Below, in pieces: positions 23,428 through 30,247 of a stretch of 64,000 nt of DNA. Numbering within the stretch: the stretch's first letter is position 1; each line of letters begins with the position of its first letter. A model generated the notes under the pieces. That model had not been told where the DNA came from. It ran no database searches and saw nothing but the letters and a program-made list of their open reading frames with translations. Both the position numbers and the translations under genes were made by a program. The DNA is taken from NCBI RefSeq assembly GCF_937960835.1, contig NZ_CALGPC010000006.1, positions 62,001 through 126,000 on the forward strand. The letters are read 5' to 3'. The DNA is from an uncultured Ferrovibrio sp. Lineage in GTDB: Bacteria; Pseudomonadota; Alphaproteobacteria; Ferrovibrionales; Ferrovibrionaceae.

Positions 23428-24116
23428 ACGGTTTGCCAGCCGCCGTCAGGCATCCGGCAGGCTGTTCCGTACACGCGTTTATCCTGGCCGCCAATTACGG
23501 CGGTTGTTTGATACTCCCGGCAATAACGTCCATCCCGCTCGAAAGTATGGAGCGGCGTGACGGCATAGCCGGTGCCTGTTGCGCCATACCACTGCACGGC
23601 AGAGTGATCGGGCGCATATTCCAGAACGCGGCTGACGCAGGATTGATCCACGTCATCCATGCTGCGGGCGATGGGGCTGCCGACCAGGATCGTGGCCGCC
23701 GGCATCGTAGTCGTCGGCGCCGTCGTTGCGGCGGTCGCCAGTTTCGGGGTTTCGGCGTTGCCGGCGCTGTTCATGCTGGCCTTGGCGGGGGCGATCTCGG
23801 CGCTGGTGAGGCTGCCCATCAGTTCCTTGGCGAGCAGATTGCGGTCGCAGGTACCGTGATTAATCCCGTATGGCACGGCGTAGACCATATAAGGCTGCGG
23901 CGCAGGCATATAGCGGGGCTGCTGGAAGGGAACCTGCCCCCGCCAGCCCTGGGGGGAAGCCCAGGGCGACGGGGAGGCAGGGGGGGGCGGATCTGCCATC
24001 GCCACCCCGGATAACACCGAGGCGACGATGGCAGCGGCCAGGCCGAGGGTGGGTCGGCGACCAGGCCGCGGCGCGGCGATGGAGGGGGTGCTCCACCACG
24101 GGGTTGAGGCAGGCAT
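23421..24116 (-). CDS. Surface-antigen-like protein (RT0821/Lpp0805-type C-terminal domain)
   Basis: The protein is 231 residues. A hydrophobic stretch at about 24-42 (LGLAAAIVASVLSGVAMA) looks like an uncleaved or late signal sequence. A Pro/Gln/Tyr-rich linker and an Ala/Thr-rich middle follow. The C-terminal 75 residues (VDQSCVSRVLEYAPDHSAVQWYGATGTGYAVTPLHTF ... GRYCREYQTTAVIGG) match the domain that follows the glycine zipper in rickettsial 17-kDa-type surface antigens. The glycine-zipper half lies in the adjacent upstream gene. A CGGAG ribosome site precedes ATG 24116. Probably an envelope protein; the exact role is unknown. Confidence 0.75.
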   Translation of the reverse strand: MPASTPWWSTPSIAAPRPGRRPTLGLAAAIVASVLSGVAMADPPPPASPSPWASPQGWRGQVPFQQPRYMPAPQPYMVYAVPYGINHGTCDRNLLAKELMGSLTSAEIAPAKASMNSAGNAETPKLATAATTAPTTTMPAATILVGSPIARSMDDVDQSCVSRVLEYAPDHSAVQWYGATGTGYAVTPLHTFERDGRYCREYQTTAVIGGQDKRVYGTACRMPDGGWQTVS

Positions 24117-24150
24117 GACGCGCCGCTCCGCTAACTCAACCAAAAACCAG

Positions 24151-24372
24151 TTACTTCTTGCTCTCATGATAGAGCAGACCGCCAGCTGTGCCCGCGGCAG
24201 CGCCGATCAGCGCACCGGTTACCGTGCTGCCGGTCAAGGCACCGACCGCCGCACCGCCTGCCGCCCCGAGGGCGCCACCGGATAAGGCGCGTTGCTGCTG
24301 CTCGTTCAAACCCGAACAGCCCGCCGCCGCCAAACCGGCCAAAGCAAGGGCAACGATCTGCGACTTCTTCAC
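24151..24372 (-). CDS. Glycine-zipper lipoprotein (17-kDa-antigen N-half type)
   Basis: The protein is 73 residues. The GTG at 24372, with GGAGG eight bases upstream, gives MKKSQIVALALAGLAAAGC, a textbook lipoprotein signal with the lipidated Cys at position 19. The rest is the glycine zipper GGALGAAGGAAVGALTGSTVTGALIGAAAGTAGG, followed by LLYHESKK. Such outer-membrane lipoproteins insert a GxxxG hairpin into the membrane. It is 34 bases upstream of the surface-antigen-like gene and co-directional. The frame is open further upstream to 24441, but without comparable start signals. Confidence 0.82.
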   Translation of the reverse strand: MKKSQIVALALAGLAAAGCSGLNEQQQRALSGGALGAAGGAAVGALTGSTVTGALIGAAAGTAGGLLYHESKK

Positions 24373-24384
24373 TAAACGGACCTC

Positions 24385-24455
24385 CGTAAACCCTTTGCGT
24401 AAACCCTTGCCGATTCTTTCACTTAGCGATTTCTCTTTCACTTAAGCGATTTCAC
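24385..24455. repeat. Two sets of direct repeats upstream of the lipoprotein gene
   Basis: CGTAAACCCTT occurs at 24385-24395 and 24398-24408. Directly beyond it, TTTCACTTAGCGATTTCTC (24417-24435) is followed by a near copy (24436-24455) with one inserted A. The 13- and 19-base periods and the position just upstream of the GTG start suggest binding sites for a winged-helix activator. The gene-poor stretch 24373-24707 also holds a small ORF and is visibly richer in A and T than its neighbours. Confidence 0.5.
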
Positions 24456-24472
24456 TGAGAGGAGGAATCGGC

Positions 24473-24658
24473 GTGAACGTCTTGTTGAGACAAGACTTGT
24501 CCGAACTTGGAGGCCGCAGCAATGATTATTTAAAACCGTCTGCGTTTTATTGCGGCAGTCACAAGTATATCGGCTTTAGATCACAATTAGGTCACAAGTT
24601 TTACTATAAGCTAATGACTTCCTCACTCAGGGTTGTTTTTGCATCTGTTCCAATCTGA
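24473..24658 (+). CDS. Candidate small ORF with strong ribosome site
   Basis: The 61-codon frame starts at GTG with GAGGAGG ending eight bases upstream, an ideal spacing. The product is rich in Tyr, Ser and Leu and lacks any recognised motif, signal or membrane segment. The region is AT-rich compared with the rest. A perfect hairpin, GTCTTGT-TGAG-ACAAGAC, at 24479-24496 covers codons 3-8. It may be a real small gene, an attenuating leader or chance. Confidence 0.28.
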   Translation: MNVLLRQDLSELGGRSNDYLKPSAFYCGSHKYIGFRSQLGHKFYYKLMTSSLRVVFASVPI

Positions 24659-24707
24659 AAGAATAAGGTGGCTTTTCGGCTACGCGGCGCTTGCGTATCG
24701 TCCAGAC

Positions 24708-25229
24708 ATGCCCGATTCGTTTTTCCAGCGACGTCCTTGGTGTCCCATGCTATGGGCGCTTGTCCTGCCCATAGCCTTGGCGGGCTGCGATTTTCTGCAT
24801 CGCGTAGAACCGGAGCCGGACGTCGTGATGGAGCCGGAACTGCCGCCGTCAGAGCTGCCGCCGGTACAGGACGCTCGGCCAATGCCGCCTTTGCCGCGGT
24901 CGAAGCCGAATCTGGCAGTGCATCATCAGGCCGCACCTCAGGCCGCGCCGCAGATACCGGTGATGACGGATGGCGTGCCGGTGGTAATGGGGCTGAACCG
25001 CGATGGCCTGACGCGGCAGTTCGGTCAGCCGCTTCGCGAACGTGACGCGCCGCCGGCAAGAGTGCTTGAATTCGGCGGCGGCGAATGTGTGCTGGCTGCC
25101 TATCTTTATTTCGATACCCAGCGCAACGATTTTTATACGCTCCAATATGAAGTGAATGGCATGCCCGACAAAAACCCCGCGACAGACGCTTGCCTGGCAA
25201 GGATCGCCCGTGATGCCGGTCGCCGCTGA
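24708..25229 (+). CDS. Lipoprotein of unknown function, first gene of a two-component operon
   Basis: The protein is 173 residues. MLWALVLPIALAGC is a lipoprotein signal with the lipidated Cys at residue 27 from ATG 24708; an internal ATG at 24747 is also possible. A Glu/Pro-rich linker follows. The compact C-terminal domain (residues about 95-170) reads GLNRDGLTRQFGQPLRERDAPPARVLEFGGGECVLAAYLYFD. Its opening, in which a residue pair precedes a small domain predicting a beta-strand-rich fold, is reminiscent of SmpA/BamE-type domains, but I would not assign it. Its end overlaps the response regulator start by 17 bases, so it is probably part of that signalling unit. Confidence 0.7.
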   Translation: MPDSFFQRRPWCPMLWALVLPIALAGCDFLHRVEPEPDVVMEPELPPSELPPVQDARPMPPLPRSKPNLAVHHQAAPQAAPQIPVMTDGVPVVMGLNRDGLTRQFGQPLRERDAPPARVLEFGGGECVLAAYLYFDTQRNDFYTLQYEVNGMPDKNPATDACLARIARDAGRR

Positions 25230-25935
25230 TGCTCCGCTGATCGCCGTCGTCGACGACGACGGCCTGTTCCGCGATACGGTTTCGGCCAATCTGGCGGAAG
25301 CCGGCTATCGTGCCATAACCTTCGAAGGCGGCGCGGTGCTGCTCGATTGGCTGCTTAAAGGCAATCGGCCCACCGCATTGCTGCTGGATTGGCAGATGCC
25401 CGATCCCGATGGTCCGGCAACATTGGAAAAGCTGCGCGCCGCCGGTCACGATTTCCCGGTGCTGTTCCTGACTGGGCTCAATCAGCCGATCTTCGAGGAG
25501 AAGGGGCTGAAGCTCGGCGCCATCGACTTCGTCGACAAGAGCAAGAGCTTTGCCATCATCCTGCAGCGCCTGCGCATCGCTCTGACCACCAAGCAGCCGG
25601 CCGCCAATCCGGCCGCCGAACAGGGGCCGACGGGACTGATGCTGGATGTGGCCAGCGCGCGTGCCGCCTGGAACGGCCAGCAGGTCGATCTCACCCATGG
25701 CGAGTTCAAGGTGGTGCAGTTGCTGGCGCAGCGCATCGGCCGTGATGTCGGCTATCGCGAGATCTACGACGCGGTGCGCGGTGCGGGTTTCGAAGCGGGA
25801 CAGGGGCCGGACGGCTATCGCGCCAATGTGCGCGCGATGGTGAAGCGCATCCGCCAGAAATTCCGCGATCTTGATCCCGACTTCGACGCTATCGAAACCT
25901 ATCCAGGCTTCGGTTACCGTTGGCGTCATGGTTAA
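25213..25935 (+). CDS. Two-component response regulator, OmpR/ChvI-like winged helix
   Basis: The protein is 240 residues. The receiver domain has acidic pair Asp14/Asp15 (AVVDDDG), phosphoacceptor Asp59 (LLLDWQMPDPDG), switch Thr in LFLTGLN and Lys in VDKSKS. The C-terminal winged helix (about 140-238) has DLTHGEFKVVQLLAQRIGRDVGYREIYDAV and ends in IETYPGFGYRWRHG, the OmpR-type signature. The ATG lies inside the end of the lipoprotein gene, and the kinase gene starts inside its own last codons, so the three are translationally linked. The extended recognition-helix region resembles ChvI, an envelope and acid-stress regulator in alphaproteobacteria. Confidence 0.9.
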   Translation: MPVAADAPLIAVVDDDGLFRDTVSANLAEAGYRAITFEGGAVLLDWLLKGNRPTALLLDWQMPDPDGPATLEKLRAAGHDFPVLFLTGLNQPIFEEKGLKLGAIDFVDKSKSFAIILQRLRIALTTKQPAANPAAEQGPTGLMLDVASARAAWNGQQVDLTHGEFKVVQLLAQRIGRDVGYREIYDAVRGAGFEAGQGPDGYRANVRAMVKRIRQKFRDLDPDFDAIETYPGFGYRWRHG

Positions 25936-27433
25936 GCGGGAAGGGCGTTTCAGCCGGCTCGGCCGCTCGTTGACTCTGCGGGCGTTGCTGGTGGCGGCCC
26001 TGTTCATCGCCCTGCCGCCCATTCTCTACGTCACATTCCGCCAGGCCGATCTCGACCGGCAGCGCCTGCTGCTGGAAAGCATCCGCGTGAAAGGTTTGAC
26101 GGTCGGGCGCGTGCTGGAGGAGCGCCTGCAGCGCGCCGACATGATCCCGCTGTTCCGCCTGGGCGAGGAGCTGGCGCGTTTTCAGACGGAAGGCGTCAGC
26201 TTGCGACTGCTGTTCCGGCCGCATGACGGACCGCCGGACGCGGGTTTTCTCTATGTCGCCTCGGCGCCGCCGGTGCCGCCTGATGAACTGGAGCGTGAGC
26301 AGCGCGAACTGGCCGATGCCGGTGTGCTGGAGCAGCTTGGCGCCACCTGCGGCGGCGATCTGCCGCTGGCGCTGCGCATCGAGCGCCAGGATGGCGCGGC
26401 AGAACTGATCTCGGCGATCACGCCGGTGCGGACGCAGCGCGGCTGCTGGGCACTGGTGATTTCCAACGATCTTACCGAAGCCTCCGAACAGCGCCTGGGG
26501 CAGCCCTACTGGAAGGCGCCGGAAGTGCAGATCGCGGCGGCGATCTATCTCGGCTTTGCCGCCATCGTGCTGCTGATTGCCTTCGATCTGTGGCGCGGGC
26601 TGCGGCGCTTTACCGAAACGGCGCGGGCGGTGGCCGAGCGCCGAGTCGAAGGCCTGTTCGCGCAGCGCAACAAGATTCCTGAATTGCAGCCGGTCGCCAT
26701 CGCCTTCGACCGCATGGAAGACAGCCTGCGCGCCACCGCATCCGAATTGCGTCAGGCCGCGGAAGAAAACGCCCATGCCTTCAAGACGCCGCTGGGAACG
26801 ATACGGCAGGCCCTGGTGCCGCTGCGGCATCGTCTTACCGCCGATGACCGGCGCGGGCAGCAGGCCTTGCAGGCAATCGATGCCGCGCTGGATCGGCTGG
26901 ATGGCCTCGTGCGCGCCGCACGCCGTCTCGACGATGTCGCAGCTGACCGCCTCGATCCGCCGCGCGAAGCCGTCGATCTGGGCGCGCTGGTCGAGGATGT
27001 GGTGGAGACCTTCAGCGACGATGCGGCCACCCGCAACATCACATTGACGACCTCGGTGGAGGCCGAGGCGGCTGCGCCGCGCGGCGGCCGGCTGATCGCC
27101 GAAGCGCTGAGTCAGGTGATTGAGAATGCGCTGAGCTTCGCGCCGGTCGGCAGCGTGGTCACGGTGACACTGCATCGCGGCACCGGGCGCGTGCTGCTGA
27201 TCGTGGCCGATGCCGGGCCTGGCGTCGCACCCGAGCTTCTGCCGCATATCTTCGAGCGGCATGCGTCCTTCCGGCCGGCTTCCGGTGAGAACGGCGAAGA
27301 GAAGAAGCCTGACAATTTCGGCCTCGGGCTGTGGTTGGCGAAACGCAACATCGAATCCGTCGGCGGCTCAATTGTCGCCGCCAACCGGCCGGGCGGCGGT
27401 TTCATCGTGACTATCATCCTGCCGTCGGTGTGA
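25928..27433 (+). CDS. Membrane sensor histidine kinase
   Basis: The protein is 501 residues. TM1 (about 14-36) and TM2 (about 200-222) flank a periplasmic domain of about 160 residues containing two Cys (GATCGGD, RGCW) that could form a disulfide. A HAMP-like linker precedes the H-box ENAHAFKTPLGTIRQAL with His283. The ATPase domain has the N-box VIENALSFAP, G1 DAGPGV, F-box FERHASF and G2 FGLGLWLAKRNIE. The H-box reads His-x-Phe-Lys-Thr-Pro, like PhoQ-type kinases, rather than the common His-Glu-Leu-Arg-Thr-Pro. It is cognate to the preceding regulator; the signal is unknown but probably concerns the envelope. Confidence 0.9.
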   Translation: MVKREGRFSRLGRSLTLRALLVAALFIALPPILYVTFRQADLDRQRLLLESIRVKGLTVGRVLEERLQRADMIPLFRLGEELARFQTEGVSLRLLFRPHDGPPDAGFLYVASAPPVPPDELEREQRELADAGVLEQLGATCGGDLPLALRIERQDGAAELISAITPVRTQRGCWALVISNDLTEASEQRLGQPYWKAPEVQIAAAIYLGFAAIVLLIAFDLWRGLRRFTETARAVAERRVEGLFAQRNKIPELQPVAIAFDRMEDSLRATASELRQAAEENAHAFKTPLGTIRQALVPLRHRLTADDRRGQQALQAIDAALDRLDGLVRAARRLDDVAADRLDPPREAVDLGALVEDVVETFSDDAATRNITLTTSVEAEAAAPRGGRLIAEALSQVIENALSFAPVGSVVTVTLHRGTGRVLLIVADAGPGVAPELLPHIFERHASFRPASGENGEEKKPDNFGLGLWLAKRNIESVGGSIVAANRPGGGFIVTIILPSV

Positions 27434-27441
27434 CGGCAGGT

Positions 27442-28014
27442 TTAAAGAACCATCCGGTCGCGCCTGCGGCGCCGCCAGGCAAAGGTCAGCAAGCCGGCGC
27501 CCAGCAGCAGGGCGAAGATGCCGATCACCCAGGTGGCTGCCACGGCGACGGCACCAGGGAAGCTGATCAGCAGCAGGCCGAAAATGACCAAAAGGATGCC
27601 GCCCTTGCTGACCGGCCAATCAGGGCCAAGCTGCCGTTTCATCTGCAGGCTGCCGGCGATTTCGATCAGGCCGAACACAAGCGCCCAGGCGGCAACGAAA
27701 TAGACCAGCAGCACCACCGTCACCGCTGGCCACAGCACGCTGATCAATCCGATGGCGATGCCGACGCAGCCTGTCAGCATCAGGAAGGCGCGCTGCGGCA
27801 GGCCGGCGGGCATGCGTATCGCGCTGAACAAGGTGATGAGGCCGTCCACCAGGGCATAAGCGCCGAACAGGATGACCAGAAACTCCAGGCTGATGCCCGG
27901 CCAGAAGATAGCGATCAGGCCGAACAGCAGCGCTGCAAGGCCGCGCAGCACGATCAGCCACCAGAGGCGGTTCGGCATCGGCGCCGCGGCGCCGGGCGGC
28001 ATGCGTTCGACCAT
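27442..28014 (-). CDS. HdeD-like DUF308 membrane protein
   Basis: The protein is 190 residues with six hydrophobic helices in three similar hairpins. Each repeat carries a G-L-x-x-F/W-P motif (LFGLIAIFWPGISLE, AIGLISVLWPAVTVV, IFGLLLISFPGAVAV), which defines the DUF308/HdeD family. E. coli HdeD contributes to acid resistance at high cell density; the biochemical activity is unknown. It converges on the sensor kinase gene, with eight bases between the stops. Proximity to an envelope two-component system fits a stress role but does not prove it. Confidence 0.88.
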   Translation of the reverse strand: MVERMPPGAAAPMPNRLWWLIVLRGLAALLFGLIAIFWPGISLEFLVILFGAYALVDGLITLFSAIRMPAGLPQRAFLMLTGCVGIAIGLISVLWPAVTVVLLVYFVAAWALVFGLIEIAGSLQMKRQLGPDWPVSKGGILLVIFGLLLISFPGAVAVAATWVIGIFALLLGAGLLTFAWRRRRRDRMVL

Positions 28015-28177
28015 CGACGGCTCCTTGTCTTAAACTCTGCACTCAGCCGCGAACAAGCATGGCGGCTCTTCAAGGAATATAACTGGCACTGATCGTGTTT
28101 GCACCGGTGCCGCCGTCACAAGAGGACCGGTTGCCGCGATAATTGCCGCCACTATGCCGGCGCGCTAGAGTCATGCC

Positions 28178-29188
28178 ATGGCCGATCCCACTCACTTCAT
28201 CGCCGGATTGCCCAAGGCTGAGCTGCATATCCATATCGAAGGCAGTCTGGAACCGGAACTGATGTTTGCGTTGGCCGAGCGCAACGGCGTCAGCCTGCCT
28301 TACGTCAATGTCGATGCGCTGCGGCAGGCTTACCGCTTCGGCAATCTGCAGGATTTTCTCGATCTCTATTATCAGGGCATGAGCGTTCTGCTGCACGAGC
28401 AGGATTTCTACGATCTCGCGATGGCGTATCTGCGACGCGCCGCCGCGCAGAATGTCCGGCATGCGGAAATCTTCTTCGATCCACAGGGTCATACCGAACG
28501 CGGCGTGGCCTTCAAGACGGTGATCGACGGCCTGTGGCGCGCCCTGAAAGATGCCGAGCGCGAATTCGGCATCACCGTGCAGCTCATTCTCTGCTTCCTG
28601 CGGCATCTCGACGAAGCCAGCGCGCAGCGTACGCTGGATGAGGCTTTGTCATGGCGCGACCGCTTCATCGGCGTCGGTCTCGATTCATCCGAGAAGGGCC
28701 ATCCCCCGTCGAAATTCCAGAGAGTCTTCGCCCGTGCGCGGGAACTGGGGCTGAAGGCAGTCGCGCATGCCGGCGAGGAAGGGCCGCCGGACTATGTGCG
28801 CGAGGCTTTGGACCTCCTGAAGGTGCAGCGGATCGACCACGGCAACCGGGCGCTGGAAGATGCGGAGCTGACGGCGCGGCTGGCGCGCGAGCAGGTGCCG
28901 CTGACGGTTTGCCCGCTGTCGAACCTGCGGCTTTGCGTGGTCAGCGATATGAAACAGCATCCGTTGCGCCGCATGCTGCAGGCCAATCTGGTGGTGACGC
29001 TGAATTCGGACGATCCGGCTTATTTCGGCGGCTACGTGAACGAGAATTACCAGGCCGTGCAGCAGGCGCTGGATCTGACGCGGGACGATATTGCCATTCT
29101 GGCCCGCAACGGCTTCAAGGCCGCTTTCCTCGACAGTGCCGCGAAGCAGCGCCATCTCGACGCGCTCGACGCCTATCTCAGGACTTAG
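28178..29188 (+). CDS. add: Adenine/adenosine deaminase
   Basis: The protein is 336 residues, metal-dependent TIM barrel. Zinc-site blocks are ELHIHIEGSLEPE, AVAHAGEEGPP (catalytic His and Glu), QRIDHGNRALED and LNSDDPAYFGGY. The wording HIEGSLEPEL, FFDPQGHTERGVAF and GLDSSEKGHPPSKF matches the adenine-deaminase branch (fungal Aah1 and bacterial type 2 enzymes) better than true adenosine deaminases, which have His-x-Asp-Gly. It would feed hypoxanthine to the purine catabolic genes earlier in the window. Its stop overlaps the end of convergent gcdR by 11 bases. Confidence 0.87.
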   Translation: MADPTHFIAGLPKAELHIHIEGSLEPELMFALAERNGVSLPYVNVDALRQAYRFGNLQDFLDLYYQGMSVLLHEQDFYDLAMAYLRRAAAQNVRHAEIFFDPQGHTERGVAFKTVIDGLWRALKDAEREFGITVQLILCFLRHLDEASAQRTLDEALSWRDRFIGVGLDSSEKGHPPSKFQRVFARARELGLKAVAHAGEEGPPDYVREALDLLKVQRIDHGNRALEDAELTARLAREQVPLTVCPLSNLRLCVVSDMKQHPLRRMLQANLVVTLNSDDPAYFGGYVNENYQAVQQALDLTRDDIAILARNGFKAAFLDSAAKQRHLDALDAYLRT

Positions 29189-30104
29189 CCGCCGGATCGG
29201 CAGCCGCTAAAGGCTTGGCGGTTTCCACCAGCCAGTCGCGGAAGGCGCGCAGGGCCGGGTCGTTGCGCTTGGCTTCCGGGTAGAACAGGCAATAGGCCTG
29301 CTTGCTGCCGATCGTCTGCGAAAAGGGCGCAATCAGCTCGCCCTGTTTCAATTCGCGCTCCACCAGAAAGCGCGGCACGATGGCGGCGCCGAGGCCAATC
29401 ACGGCAGCCTGCACCACCATTGAGAATTGGCCATAACGCGGACCAAGCGGCACCGGCGGGCAGGCGATGTTCAGGGCCGCGAACCAGTCCGCCCAGGCGG
29501 TGGGGCGCGTCGCCTGCTGCAGCAGCGGGATTTTGAACAGGTCTTCCGGCTTGCGGATGCGATGCCGGGCGAGCAGCTTCCTTGCCGCAACCGGCACCAG
29601 CTCTTCTTCGATCAGGCGGTCGACCACCGCGCCCGGCCAGACTGGATCACCGAAGGAGATCGCGGCATCCAAGGGCTCGGCCGTGAAGTCGAAGGTCTCA
29701 ATGCGCGTCGGCAGGTTGATGGTGATCTGCGGGTGCTTGGCGGCGAAATCCGGCAGACGCGGGATCAGCCAGCGGGTGCCGAAGGTCGGCAGGGTGGCGA
29801 TATTCAGCGTCGCATTGCCTTCGCGCGCCGCCATGGTGTTGACGGTTGCCCGGCCGATACGGCCGAGCGCCTCCTGCAATTCCCGGGCATAGGCGGCGCC
29901 GGCGGGGGTCAGCACCACACGCTGGCGGATCCGCTCGAACAGCGTGAGACTGAGCAGCTCCTCCAGAAGCTGCACCCGGCGGCTGATGGCGGCCTGGCTG
30001 ACATTGAGCTCATGGGCTGCCGCCGTGAAGCTGCCATGGCGGGCGGCCGCCTCGAAAGCCATCAGGGCGGATAAGGGCGGCAGGAAACGGCGGGGAAGGG
30101 CCAT
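29178..30104 (-). CDS. gcdR: LysR-family regulator of glutarate genes, GcdR-like
   Basis: The protein is 308 residues. The winged helix is at residues 8-66 (LSALMAFEAAARHGSFTAAAHELNVSQAAISRRVQLLEELL). The effector domain is of the GcvA type (TLPTFGTRWLIPRLPDFAAKHPQITINLPTR). It is divergent from gcdH, reproducing the gcdR-gcdH-gcdG order known from Pseudomonas glutarate catabolism. ATG 30104 lies seven bases from a perfect 21-base inverted repeat whose centre also contains the only GGAGG available as ribosome site. That spacing is long, so repressor binding or mRNA structure there could affect its own synthesis. Confidence 0.85.
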   Translation of the reverse strand: MALPRRFLPPLSALMAFEAAARHGSFTAAAHELNVSQAAISRRVQLLEELLSLTLFERIRQRVVLTPAGAAYARELQEALGRIGRATVNTMAAREGNATLNIATLPTFGTRWLIPRLPDFAAKHPQITINLPTRIETFDFTAEPLDAAISFGDPVWPGAVVDRLIEEELVPVAARKLLARHRIRKPEDLFKIPLLQQATRPTAWADWFAALNIACPPVPLGPRYGQFSMVVQAAVIGLGAAIVPRFLVERELKQGELIAPFSQTIGSKQAYCLFYPEAKRNDPALRAFRDWLVETAKPLAAADPAAKS

Positions 30105-30110
30105 AAAAAG

Positions 30111-30131
30111 TTGATAACCTCCGGTTATCAA
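30111..30131. promoter_or_regulatory. Perfect palindrome in the gcdR-gcdH promoter
   Basis: Arms TTGATAACC and GGTTATCAA, separated by three bases, pair perfectly. The repeat includes several T-N11-A LysR-type fits. It lies just upstream of gcdR and 117 bases before gcdH, where an autoregulatory LysR site would be expected. Confidence 0.7.
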
Positions 30132-30247
30132 TTAATAGCGAGAATTCGTTTGCGCGCCAATGGCCGGTCTGACAGCTTGCCCCTTCCGCCAAGGGGTTTA
30201 GACTCCCGGCCCATTATTCATTCCGTCACGTCCGTCCGAGGAACGCC

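Noticed and set aside
24604..27262. Long minus-strand frames opposite the lipoprotein, response regulator and kinase
   Set aside because: Their products are Arg/Gln/His-rich and lack motifs, whereas the plus-strand proteins have complete families.
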